A stretch of 64,000 nt of DNA from Vibrio gelatinilyticus (GTDB lineage Bacteria > Pseudomonadota > Gammaproteobacteria > Enterobacterales > Vibrionaceae), in the NCBI RefSeq assembly GCF_022836845.1, contig NZ_JAJNNZ010000015.1:1-64000 (forward strand), read 5' to 3'. Shown in pieces: positions 25,820 through 32,742 of the stretch (within the stretch, counting starts at the first letter, position 1; every line of letters begins with the position of its first letter). A program made the position numbers and the translations under genes. The notes under the pieces are model-generated. The model was not told the origin of the DNA, made no database searches, and saw nothing but the letters and a program-made list of their open reading frames with translations.

Positions 25820-26728
25820 TTAGACTTTATGGTAAAAGTGACTTCGAACGTCAGACTGTACCTGAAACTTTCGATTTAAAAGTTCGACCAGCTTTTCTTG
25901 ATAGCGGGGATTGCTTCGATTCCCCAGCAATTGACACAGTTCGTTACCAGTCGGTGTGAAACGATAGTAGGTCATCGTGGTTCCCTTGCTTTTTGGCTGC
26001 AGGGTGTATTCTTTTCCTTGGTAGCTGAGTTTCAAAGCGGGTTCAATCTCTATCACACCAGATTCCAGCTCGGTTCCAAGCACAATTCCTAATTCAACTA
26101 AGATCAATAGACTTGAATAGGGAAGTTGAAACTCTCCCAAGCTTAAGGCATCGACGCTTTCTCTACGCGAAAATAAGAAAAACCCTGTCTGAGACTTAAT
26201 ACCAAGTAGCAATTTCTTACTGTTGTCGCTACCAAAAGAGCAGGCCAAAGACGCGGCTTTTTGCAAAGTTTGCGCTTCATTTGGAGTCATGTTTTTCAGC
26301 ACTTTGAGTGCTTTGAGTGATGTTGAACCGGGTTTGGTGACCTCGCGCTTTAGCACTTGCGCCCACAGTTTCTGCATTGAATGATTATGAATATCCTGAG
26401 CTAAATCGAGAAAGCGTAGCAGCCAATCGTGGTCAGGCTCACCTGCAATTTCATCCTGGCAAGAGTCGAGGGCGACTTTGAGTATCAGCTCGAGGTTCTT
26501 CTGCCGTAGCTCTTTACGTTGCTTTTCTCTTAGCAGTGCTCTTTCGAACAGAGACTTGGAAGGCGTGTCTTCAGAGATCATTGCATCCAGGCCGTGCTTT
26601 TCAGCAATGGCCTTAATACGAAAAATACTGCCTTTGATGTGGTGGGTCTTTTTGTCTGATTGCGTTCGTTGCTGAGAGCCAGCACGCTCATTATGATCGT
26701 CAGAGACCACCGGTGTAATGTCACTCAT
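25820..26728 (-). CDS. TIGR03899-like conserved protein of unknown function
   Basis: The 302-residue protein lacks a signal peptide and clear membrane segments. It is rich in charged helices in its first half (LLREKQRKELRQKNLELILK) with conserved-looking WAQVLKREVTKPGS and TPTGNELCQLLGN near the C-terminus. It resembles the Vibrio/Shewanella family TIGR03899, of unknown function; I recognise this from general composition and cannot search. It stands alone between convergent cysC and the divergent small ORF at 26914. Confidence 0.6.
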   Translation of the reverse strand: MSDITPVVSDDHNERAGSQQRTQSDKKTHHIKGSIFRIKAIAEKHGLDAMISEDTPSKSLFERALLREKQRKELRQKNLELILKVALDSCQDEIAGEPDHDWLLRFLDLAQDIHNHSMQKLWAQVLKREVTKPGSTSLKALKVLKNMTPNEAQTLQKAASLACSFGSDNSKKLLLGIKSQTGFFLFSRRESVDALSLGEFQLPYSSLLILVELGIVLGTELESGVIEIEPALKLSYQGKEYTLQPKSKGTTMTYYRFTPTGNELCQLLGNRSNPRYQEKLVELLNRKFQVQSDVRSHFYHKV

Positions 26729-26913
26729 GGTTCGCTCGGTTATTAAGCAATATTGATTAATTTACTGCGCTTAGGGCCAATATTCTAGTAAAAAGACTGT
26801 GAAGTTATTTCCGTATTGACAATATTACGCCCTAAATGGGTACAGCAAGCAAAAAACGCTAGGCGATATGATAAATTTTTGTTAAATTTGTTACACAAAA
26901 GCAAGGAGGGTTT

Positions 26914-27018
26914 ATGCGGCAATCAAGCGAGAATAAACTCAAAAAACATTTATCGACAGCGCTATTGCTCTGCTTATATTTAGGTGTGCTAGGCTATCTA
27001 TCGACTTATATTAGTTAG
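26914..27018 (+). CDS. Putative 34-residue membrane protein
   Basis: The ORF starts MRQSSENKLKKHLS and then forms one hydrophobic helix (ALLLCLYLGVLGYLSTYI, residues about 16-33). A strong AAGGAGGG ribosome-binding site ends 3 bases before the ATG. The positively charged N-terminus suggests it stays inside with a C-out helix. It lies alone between the TIGR03899-like gene and the convergent zinc operon. I do not recognise the family; it could be a regulatory small membrane protein or chance coding. Confidence 0.55.
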   Translation: MRQSSENKLKKHLSTALLLCLYLGVLGYLSTYIS

Positions 27019-27069
27019 TTAGAATAACCTAGCGTGAAGATCCTGAAGGATAGTTATTTACATTTCATC

Positions 27070-27084
27070 GCTGTTCTCAACAGC
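27070..27084 (-). terminator. Small hairpin after the zinc operon
   Basis: GCTGTT and AACAGC pair across CTC just after the last stop codon of the minus-strand operon. There is no T-tract, so termination here is doubtful. Confidence 0.25.
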
Positions 27085-27085
27085 A

Positions 27086-27598
27086 TTAGTCATTGTTGTA
27101 GTCATCGTCATCGTCATAGTCTTCAATTCGAATACCATCAATAACGTAGCCGGTTTCAGCTAGCTCGTGGTTGATGGTTTCTGTCTTTAATGTTCCGACA
27201 ACGTAAATCACATCCCAAAGTCTGTGGACTGGCGCCCCTTCTTCAAACTTCACATACACGATTTGGTTTGGTGGTGGTGGTGGTACGTGAATACAGGCGC
27301 CAAAGTAGGGAACCAGAAGAAATTCAGTGACGTTATTCTCATCGCCCTCTAGTGGGATCACAAATCCTGGTAACCTAACTTGGCTGCCATTGAGTTCCTG
27401 GCGCACGCTGCCTATTTTTGACTGCAGTGCGGCGTTTCCTGAATGATCGGCATTTGGCATTCCCATGGCATCAAATTGGTTTCTTTCTGATTTAGGTATT
27501 AAATCAATCCAATCGAGCGTCAATGGTGATTCGTCATTGGCGAAAGAGAATGTTGCGGTACAGAGCAGTGTTGCCAGTATTAATAGTTTTTTCATCAT
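27086..27598 (-). CDS. DUF3299-family secreted protein of the zinc locus
   Basis: The 170-residue protein has a signal peptide (MMKKLLILATLLCTATFSFA) and a DUF3299-type domain with VRLPGFVIPLEGDENNVTEF, FGACIHVPPPPPNQIV and a proline run. Its C-terminus is acidic (EDYDDDDDYNND), a possible metal-binding tail. It is the last gene of the putative zinc-uptake operon, 11 bases after the permease. It probably corresponds to one of the accessory Zrg proteins in V. cholerae; its role is not known to me. Confidence 0.8.
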   Translation of the reverse strand: MMKKLLILATLLCTATFSFANDESPLTLDWIDLIPKSERNQFDAMGMPNADHSGNAALQSKIGSVRQELNGSQVRLPGFVIPLEGDENNVTEFLLVPYFGACIHVPPPPPNQIVYVKFEEGAPVHRLWDVIYVVGTLKTETINHELAETGYVIDGIRIEDYDDDDDYNND

Positions 27599-27609
27599 AG
27601 TGTTCTACG

Positions 27610-28869
27610 TTAAATGCGTATGGTCATACCGTCACTCAAAGACTGACGATACGCTCTAAAAGCTGGAATAAAGCCAATAACAATACTCGCAAACTGCACA
27701 CAGCCGAGTAATAGCCATTCATGGCTAGTAATGGCACTGATCTCAATATTAATGCCATAATGAGCCCGAACAAAGGGAGCGGCAAGAGTCAGTAACGTAA
27801 ATAAGAGACTGATCCCAACCGTGATTCCAAGTAATGTTAGGCCACTGGCTTCACAAATAAGCAAGGCAAAAATGTGCTTAGGTCTTGCTCCCATTGCTCT
27901 CAATATTGCCATTTCTCTTCTGCGCTCTTGCAAACTGGTAAGTAGGCTGCTGAGCATTCCCAGAAACCCTGCGATGACGACAAACACTGAGACGACCAAC
28001 AAGGCCTGCTCAGCGATGCTCATCATAGCCCAAAGTTCATGGAGTGCGATGCCGGGTAGAATCGCACTCAATGGTTCATCCGGGTAGGTGTTAATTTGTC
28101 TTTGTAGCGCGAAGGTTTGAATTTTACTTTTTAAGCCAATCATCATTGCGGTAATTTGCTTGGGTTGAAAATCAACTTGTTCTAGCTGTTTTTTACTGGG
28201 TGTATTCCCCAGATTAGCGCCAGACTCCCAACCGACGTGTATGGCTTCGATAGCCTCTAATGACACATGGACCGTTTTATCTACTGGCGTTCCGGTTGGT
28301 GCTAAAATTCCGACGACTTTGAATGGCAGGTTATCATGACGACTAAAGCCCACATCACTGATACCGTGTGCAATGATGAGCTTGCTACCAATATCGTAGC
28401 CTAATGATTTCGCAACGTCTGAGCCTAGCACCGTTTCAAATAATCCGTTGAACTGGTGACCTGAAGCGAAGCTTAGTGCCTGTTTTTGTCCGTACTGGTA
28501 ATGCTCAAAATAGCTGTGGTTGGTGCCCATCACTCGAAAGCCTTTGTGAGAGTCACCCAAAGATATTGGGATTGCCCAGTCAACGGAGCGGTGATGACTA
28601 AATTCTTCAAAGCTTTTCCAGTCAATATTATTGGTGGCATTACCAATACGGAAAACCGAGTAAAGAAGCAGATTCACTTGCCCTGAACGACCACCCACGA
28701 TGAGATCGGTGCCTGATATTGTGTTAGCGAAACTGCTTTTGGCCTGAGTCCGGATACGCTCAACGCCCATCAATAAAATCACCGAAATAGCGACGGTCAT
28801 AACGGTCAGTAATGCTGTTGTTTTTCGATTAAGCAGGCTTTTCCAAGCAAGTTTTAAAGTGATGCTCAT
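27610..28869 (-). CDS. ABC transporter permease of the Zrg-type zinc system
   Basis: The 419-residue protein has an FtsX/MacB-type layout: one N-terminal membrane helix (ALLTVMTVAISVILLMGV), a large periplasmic domain (about residues 40-270), then three helices near the C-terminus, with LAILRAMGARPKHIFALL as the coupling stretch. Together with the ATPase, whose stop overlaps its start by 4 bases, it forms a MacB/Lol-like ABC unit. Such units often move lipids or lipoproteins or act mechanically rather than import, which is unusual for a zinc uptake locus. Confidence 0.85.
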   Translation of the reverse strand: MSITLKLAWKSLLNRKTTALLTVMTVAISVILLMGVERIRTQAKSSFANTISGTDLIVGGRSGQVNLLLYSVFRIGNATNNIDWKSFEEFSHHRSVDWAIPISLGDSHKGFRVMGTNHSYFEHYQYGQKQALSFASGHQFNGLFETVLGSDVAKSLGYDIGSKLIIAHGISDVGFSRHDNLPFKVVGILAPTGTPVDKTVHVSLEAIEAIHVGWESGANLGNTPSKKQLEQVDFQPKQITAMMIGLKSKIQTFALQRQINTYPDEPLSAILPGIALHELWAMMSIAEQALLVVSVFVVIAGFLGMLSSLLTSLQERRREMAILRAMGARPKHIFALLICEASGLTLLGITVGISLLFTLLTLAAPFVRAHYGINIEISAITSHEWLLLGCVQFASIVIGFIPAFRAYRQSLSDGMTIRI

Positions 28870-29555
28870 AGCGCCCTCGCTCGGTTGATATCTTGTAGGT
28901 TTTCGCTTCGGGTAAACAAGGGTTCTAACGTCGGGTCATGACTGACAAAGATTAACGTAGACTTTGCTACGTTGGCTTGCTCCATCAACAGTTCTATAAA
29001 GGCCTCACGATTGTCGTGATCCAAAGCCGATGTCGGTTCATCCGCAATCAGAAATTCAGGTTGACCAATCAGGGCTCTTGCTGCCGCGACTCGTTGCTGT
29101 TGACCGATACTTAGTTCAATCACCGGTTTGTTGAGCAGGTGATGGGGCAGTCTTAAATGTTCTAGCAAGTGTTTGGCTTCTTCGTGCAAAGGCTCAGTGA
29201 CTTTCTGCTTGCGAGTGCGAGAAAATTGACAAGGCAGAGTAACGTTATCAATCACAGAAAGATAAGGCAGCAGATTAAATTGTTGGAAGATGTATCCGAT
29301 ATGATCGGCTCTGAACTTGTCCCGAGCACTGGCTGATAGGGATTTTAGATTCTGACCAAGAGCAACTACATCGCCAGATGTAGCGACATTGATACCGGTT
29401 AGTAGCCCCAATAAGGTGGACTTACCGCAGCCGCTTGGGCCTTTCAAAAATAAATGCTCACCCTGCTCGATAGCCAGTGATGGGATATCCAGTGTTGGAT
29501 CTTGCTCTGGGTGCCATTGGAAAGTCAGATCGGTGAGTTCGATTACTCTAGCCAT
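28866..29555 (-). CDS. ABC transporter ATP-binding protein of the Zrg-type zinc system
   Basis: The 229-residue protein has Walker A GPSGCGKST (residues about 39-47), signature LSIGQQQRVAAARAL (second position Ile instead of the usual Gly) and Walker B FLIADEPTSALD. It belongs to the LolD/MacB-like ATPase group by sequence. It powers the FtsX-like permease downstream. It is separated from the His-rich protein gene upstream by a strong hairpin. Confidence 0.88.
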   Translation of the reverse strand: MARVIELTDLTFQWHPEQDPTLDIPSLAIEQGEHLFLKGPSGCGKSTLLGLLTGINVATSGDVVALGQNLKSLSASARDKFRADHIGYIFQQFNLLPYLSVIDNVTLPCQFSRTRKQKVTEPLHEEAKHLLEHLRLPHHLLNKPVIELSIGQQQRVAAARALIGQPEFLIADEPTSALDHDNREAFIELLMEQANVAKSTLIFVSHDPTLEPLFTRSENLQDINRARAL

Positions 29556-29573
29556 AGTGTCCTCTTATCCTCG

Positions 29574-29608
29574 CCCCCTAAGCCGCACCATTACGGCTTA
29601 GGGGGGGG
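29574..29608 (-). other. Intercistronic hairpin between the His-rich protein and ATPase genes
   Basis: CCCCCTAAGCCG at 29574-29585 and CGGCTTAGGGGG at 29594-29605 form a 12-base perfect stem with an 8-base loop. The right arm extends into a run of eight G (29601-29608). In the mRNA (minus strand) no U-tract follows, so it is not a classic terminator. It may protect the upstream His-rich gene message from decay and raise its level over the ABC genes. Confidence 0.6.
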
Positions 29609-29612
29609 ATGC

Positions 29613-30290
29613 TTACAGTTTAATGACAGTGTTGCCTGATGTTAGTTCAGTAGCAGACTGCGCGGCATCAGTTAATAAGTTTACTGATACTTTTTCTGTA
29701 GCTGGGAAGTGAGTGAACCACTGAGTGTCAATCTGGTTTAACTTGCTAAAGTCTTTACACGTAAATTGATATTGGACGCTGAACTCACCATGGCCGTCGT
29801 GACCATGGTCTTTGTGATCGTCGTGGTCGTGATGCTCATCATGGTCTTTGTGATCGTCGTGGTCGTGATGCTCATCATGGTCTTTGTGATCGTCGTGGTC
29901 GTGATGCTCATCGTGGTCTTTGTGATCGTCGTGGTCTTTGTGATCGTCATGATCATGGTGGTCTTCGTGTGACTCCAGCGTCGTGTCGACATCTACGTCT
30001 ACCAGCTTACAACCCGCTGAGGTAGGTAAGATAAGCACGCTATTAACGTCATTGAGGGTTGCCTTTGCTTTGGCGACACTCGCTTTTTCTGCCTCTGTTT
30101 TTGGAGCGTGTTCGAAGCCGACAACGTCCGCCCCTGGTGCGGTAATTTCGACCAGTAAATCTTGGCCGTCTTGCGCGATATTAAACTCCACATGGCCGTG
30201 AACGTGAGCATCGTGTTGGCGAAAGTTTTCTTCAGCGACAGCAAATTGAGAGACAACAAGCCCGGCTAATAGAGTCATCTTGAGTTTCAT
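29613..30290 (-). CDS. zrgA: ZrgA-like DUF2796 periplasmic zinc-binding protein
   Basis: The 225-residue protein has a signal peptide (MKLKMTLLAGLVVSQFAVA|EENFR), a DUF2796 domain and a large His/Asp-rich insert at about residues 107-166 built from repeats of DHDDHKDHDEHH. Such inserts bind zinc. In V. cholerae ZrgA is the periplasmic component of the Zrg zinc uptake system; the same neighbouring genes are present here. The C-terminal part (FSVQYQFTCKDFSKLNQIDT) resembles the DUF2796 core. It is the second gene of a Zur-box operon. Confidence 0.82.
   Translation of the reverse strand: MKLKMTLLAGLVVSQFAVAEENFRQHDAHVHGHVEFNIAQDGQDLLVEITAPGADVVGFEHAPKTEAEKASVAKAKATLNDVNSVLILPTSAGCKLVDVDVDTTLESHEDHHDHDDHKDHDDHKDHDEHHDHDDHKDHDEHHDHDDHKDHDEHHDHDDHKDHGHDGHGEFSVQYQFTCKDFSKLNQIDTQWFTHFPATEKVSVNLLTDAAQSATELTSGNTVIKL
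29805..29912 (-). repeat. Three identical 36-base tandem repeats in zrgA
   Basis: Three perfect 36-base units (29805-29840, 29841-29876, 29877-29912) encode the His/Asp-rich 12-residue unit; a fourth, partly altered copy continues to about 29960. Because 36 is a multiple of three, gain or loss of units keeps the frame. Confidence 0.95.
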
Positions 30291-30340
30291 GGGTATTCCT
30301 TAAATCTTAATATTTGATAACGATAGATAAATAGTAGGGG

Positions 30341-30634
30341 TTACGTTAGCAAGGGCGGAGAGCGAGCGCTGATGCTCGCAGGCTTACAGTGGCAGATACT
30401 ATTATCTATGACTTCAAGAATAGAGATTGAAACGACGCGACAGGGTATGTTGGTGTTGCCAACAGGCAGAGAATGCGTCCCTTTGGTAAAAAGCGGGCAA
30501 TGATGCTCTTGGTGGTCGATGTGAGCGTTATAATTATGCTCAATTGATAACGCATTGAGAGCAAGTAGCAGCAGGCTTAGGCACAATACAGCGCTGAGCC
30601 TAGAGCTTGACTTGATATATGAAATCGACGACAT
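30341..30634 (-). CDS. Small secreted His/Cys-rich protein, DUF2607/DUF2946-like
   Basis: The 97-residue protein has a signal-like segment (RLSAVLCLSLLLLALNALS) followed by a His-rich mature start (IEHNYNAHIDHQEHHCPLF) and a C-terminal ARSPPLLT. The HHCP motif and RxPP end recall small metal-associated DUF2946-type proteins; DUF2607 is another candidate, and neither can be checked here. It is the first gene of the five-gene zinc operon, 27 bases downstream of the Zur box, suggesting a role in zinc handling. Confidence 0.6.
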   Translation of the reverse strand: MSSISYIKSSSRLSAVLCLSLLLLALNALSIEHNYNAHIDHQEHHCPLFTKGTHSLPVGNTNIPCRVVSISILEVIDNSICHCKPASISARSPPLLT

Positions 30635-30660
30635 GCGACTTATTCTCGTTTAATCAGAAA

Positions 30661-30677
30661 TTGTTATGTTATAACAA
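30661..30677 (-). promoter_or_regulatory. Predicted Zur operator of the zinc operon
   Basis: TTGTTATGTTATAACAA is a 17-base inverted repeat with 7-base perfect arms. Its 15-base core TGTTATGTTATAACA differs from the enterobacterial Zur consensus core (TGTTATA-W-TATAACA) at one position. It ends 27 bases before the first gene of the operon, so binding of zinc-loaded Zur should block transcription. The consensus is from established knowledge of Zur in gammaproteobacteria. Confidence 0.8.
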
Positions 30678-30738
30678 ATCTGAACATTTACCAATGTAAA
30701 CGAGTAAAGCGTTCGCATTCAGACGGTGGATCAACAAG

Positions 30739-30756
30739 GGGAGCACACAGGCTCCC
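30739..30756 (-). terminator. Weak terminator candidate after ytfJ
   Basis: GGGAGC and GCTCCC pair across a 6-base loop 20 bases after the ytfJ stop (minus strand). Only CTTGTTG follows, so the T-tract is poor. Confidence 0.4.
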
Positions 30757-30775
30757 GTGTCAGTTTGTTAATGAA

Positions 30776-31327
30776 CTACAGGTTGTCTCTGATCATTGCC
30801 AGTACTTGTTGAATCTCATCGTCGGTCAAAGCGCCTTCTTTGATGTACAAAATTTTGCCCTGCTTGTCTTGGACGATAATCGCAGAGCTGTCTTCTTTGA
30901 GTTGCCACGCATTGGCGACGATGCCCTTCTCGTCTAGCACCATTGAAGACCAAGGAAACTCCTGTTTGCTATCTTCTGCAGATGATTTTACGAATGAGCC
31001 AGTGCCCCACATCGCATCGTCTTGATTAATAATGGTCGTGGTTTGATAGCTTTCTGGCGGGAACTTGGCTTCCGTAATGGCGGCCATCAGCGGCGCGTTC
31101 ATTTTCTTCGCGCTTTTGCGACCTGCAATCGCCTGGATAACCCGAACTTTTCCAAGCATGTCTTGGCTATTCCATTGCTCATAGCGGATGTTCTCATTAT
31201 CGAGCAGCAATTCACCGTGAGATTCAACGGACACACTGTTCACTTGTTGACCAATCCCCAGATTGTTTGCTAGTGCAAGTGCAGGAGAACACAGTAGCCC
31301 AAGGACTAGGAGAGACTTCATTTTCAT
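30776..31327 (-). CDS. ytfJ: YtfJ-family periplasmic protein
   Basis: The 183-residue protein starts MKMKSLLVLGLLCSPALALA, a signal peptide, and has the thioredoxin-like YtfJ fold region with NQDDAMWGTGSFVKSS and LYIKEGALTDDEI. YtfJ is a periplasmic protein of unknown function. The ATG at 31327 is preceded by TGGA at 8 bases; upstream in-frame ATGs (31375, 31339) would spoil the signal peptide. It is divergent from ytfK, as in E. coli, where ytfJ and ytfK are adjacent. Confidence 0.88.
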   Translation of the reverse strand: MKMKSLLVLGLLCSPALALANNLGIGQQVNSVSVESHGELLLDNENIRYEQWNSQDMLGKVRVIQAIAGRKSAKKMNAPLMAAITEAKFPPESYQTTTIINQDDAMWGTGSFVKSSAEDSKQEFPWSSMVLDEKGIVANAWQLKEDSSAIIVQDKQGKILYIKEGALTDDEIQQVLAMIRDNL

Positions 31328-31530
31328 ATTATTTTCCATTGTTATTGAATGAGCGCAGAAACACATAAGGTTCATAAGCCTTTTATTTGCGTTCCACGAA
31401 GGATTTAGCAGCGATTATTGTATGCATTGTCATCAATATGTCAGCATTGATGAGGACGCTTTGAGTGCTACGTAAATCTTGGCATAGCATAACAGTATTT
31501 TAATAATTGTTGCAAAGTTGTTAATCCCTC

Positions 31531-31558
31531 TTGAGCCTAGCGATATTTAAGTTATAAT
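31531..31558 (+). promoter_or_regulatory. Candidate sigma-70 promoter of ytfK
   Basis: TTGAGC at 31531-31536 and a perfect TATAAT at 31553-31558 are separated by 16 bases, about 95 bases before ytfK. The leader from 31565 holds a short lipoprotein-like reading frame overlapping ytfK (see findings). Confidence 0.6.
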
Positions 31559-31653
31559 CCCCGTATAAGCACAAAGGATATTGTGCGTCGTAGGTTGTTT
31601 ATCGTGTTCTGCGCAATCGTGAGTTGTACTCAAACGGATATTGGGGTTAGGTT

Positions 31654-31854
31654 ATGCTACGAGAATTTTCAGTTTATCGTCCGCGACAGATAGCTAAGTT
31701 TGTGAAGACGCTGTTTAAAGGACAGTTCATCATCGCAGGCATTGGCGTGTTCAGTTTTGATAACGGTAAGGTTTTGCTGCCAGAGGTGGACAATAAAAAG
31801 CACTTGTCAGTGTTTAAAGAAGTGAATGTTGCAATTGCGACTTTAGCGACGTAA
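31654..31854 (+). CDS. ytfK: YtfK-like DUF1107 protein
   Basis: The 66-residue protein (FSVYRPRQIAKFVKTLFKGQ ... KHLSVFKEVNVAI) aligns by eye with E. coli YtfK. E. coli YtfK binds SpoT and promotes (p)ppGpp accumulation under phosphate and fatty acid starvation. It is followed by a strong terminator. The genes beside it (ytfJ, msrA, tamA) are the same as in E. coli. Confidence 0.88.
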   Translation: MLREFSVYRPRQIAKFVKTLFKGQFIIAGIGVFSFDNGKVLLPEVDNKKHLSVFKEVNVAIATLAT

Positions 31855-31880
31855 AGCTGGCAAAGACGTTAAAAATCATT

Positions 31881-31920
31881 AAAGCCCTGATCATATCGAT
31901 GGTCAGGGCTTTAAGTTTTT
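31881..31920 (+). terminator. Terminator of ytfK, probably bidirectional
   Basis: AAAGCCCTGATCAT, loop ATCG and ATGGTCAGGGCTTT form a 14-base stem (one G-T pair) followed by AAGTTTTT. On the minus strand it is followed by AATGATTTTT and could also end msrA. Confidence 0.85.
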
Positions 31921-31961
31921 ATCACGTGGAGTGATTGATAAGCTATAGCAATAAATTTGGC

Positions 31962-32582
31962 TTAATTTGGAGGGAAGCAAACCCCCGTACCACCAAGACC
32001 ACAATAACCGTTAGGGTTTTTTGCAAGGTATTGCTGGTGGTAGATCTCAGCAAAATAGTACGGGCCAGCAGTGGAGATCTCTGTGGTAATGTTTGATTCA
32101 GCGCCAAGAGCCGACTGGTAAGCGACTTTAGATTGTTGCGCTAGATGCATTTGGGTGTCGTCATAAACATAGATGACAGAGCGATACTGAGTGCCGATAT
32201 CATTCCCTTGTCTCATTCCCTGAGTCGGGTCGTGCTTTTCCCAAAATGCCCTGAGTAATGTCTCAAAGTTAACTGTTTGTGTATCGAACACGACTTTGAC
32301 GACTTCGGCGTGTCCGGTTTGTCCACTGCACACTTCTTCGTATGTGGGGTTTTTGGTAAATCCGCCGCTGTATCCCACGGAGGTCGATACCACCCCATTG
32401 ATTTGCCAAAACAATCGCTCTGCCCCCCAAAAGCAACCTAACCCAAACAACACCTGTGCTTGGTTTTCGATTAAAGCTCCGTTGAGGTCACTGCCATTGA
32501 TGTAGTGTGGCTCCATAATGGCGATCGGGGTGTCTCGGCCAATTAAAGCGTCGTGCTTTGTTACGGGGTTCGTTGTACTCAT
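31962..32582 (-). CDS. msrA: Peptide-methionine (S)-S-oxide reductase
   Basis: The 206-residue protein has the MsrA active-site motif GLGCFWGAERLFW (about residues 48-60) and a C-terminal YHQQYLAKNPNGYCGLGGTG with the recycling cysteine. It repairs oxidised methionine using thioredoxin. It is divergent from tamA, as in E. coli. Confidence 0.96.
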   Translation of the reverse strand: MSTTNPVTKHDALIGRDTPIAIMEPHYINGSDLNGALIENQAQVLFGLGCFWGAERLFWQINGVVSTSVGYSGGFTKNPTYEEVCSGQTGHAEVVKVVFDTQTVNFETLLRAFWEKHDPTQGMRQGNDIGTQYRSVIYVYDDTQMHLAQQSKVAYQSALGAESNITTEISTAGPYYFAEIYHQQYLAKNPNGYCGLGGTGVCFPPN

Positions 32583-32742
32583 AGGTCTTCCTCAGCTCCA
32601 TTTCGACCAGTGACTCACTGAAAAGATGAGATAAATGTTAGTTATTTTTTAAAGTCTTGCTATTAATATACAGACTTAATATCTGAACAGGGTTATCATT
32701 TTAGAGGTCAATGGTGTTGTCTTGGGTTGTACTTGTATACGC

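Noticed and set aside
29805..29960. Regular 36-base repeats that might suggest a CRISPR array
   Set aside because: The units are directly adjacent with no spacers and encode in-frame His/Asp repeats of zrgA.
29738..29992. Thr-rich open frames on both strands over the zrgA repeats
   Set aside because: They are by-products of the repeat in other frames; the zrgA frame has a signal peptide, a His-rich function and a conserved C-terminal domain.
32722..32742. TTG start extending TamA by seven residues
   Set aside because: The extension breaks the signal peptide layout; MIKQIYSFFF is a normal signal start.
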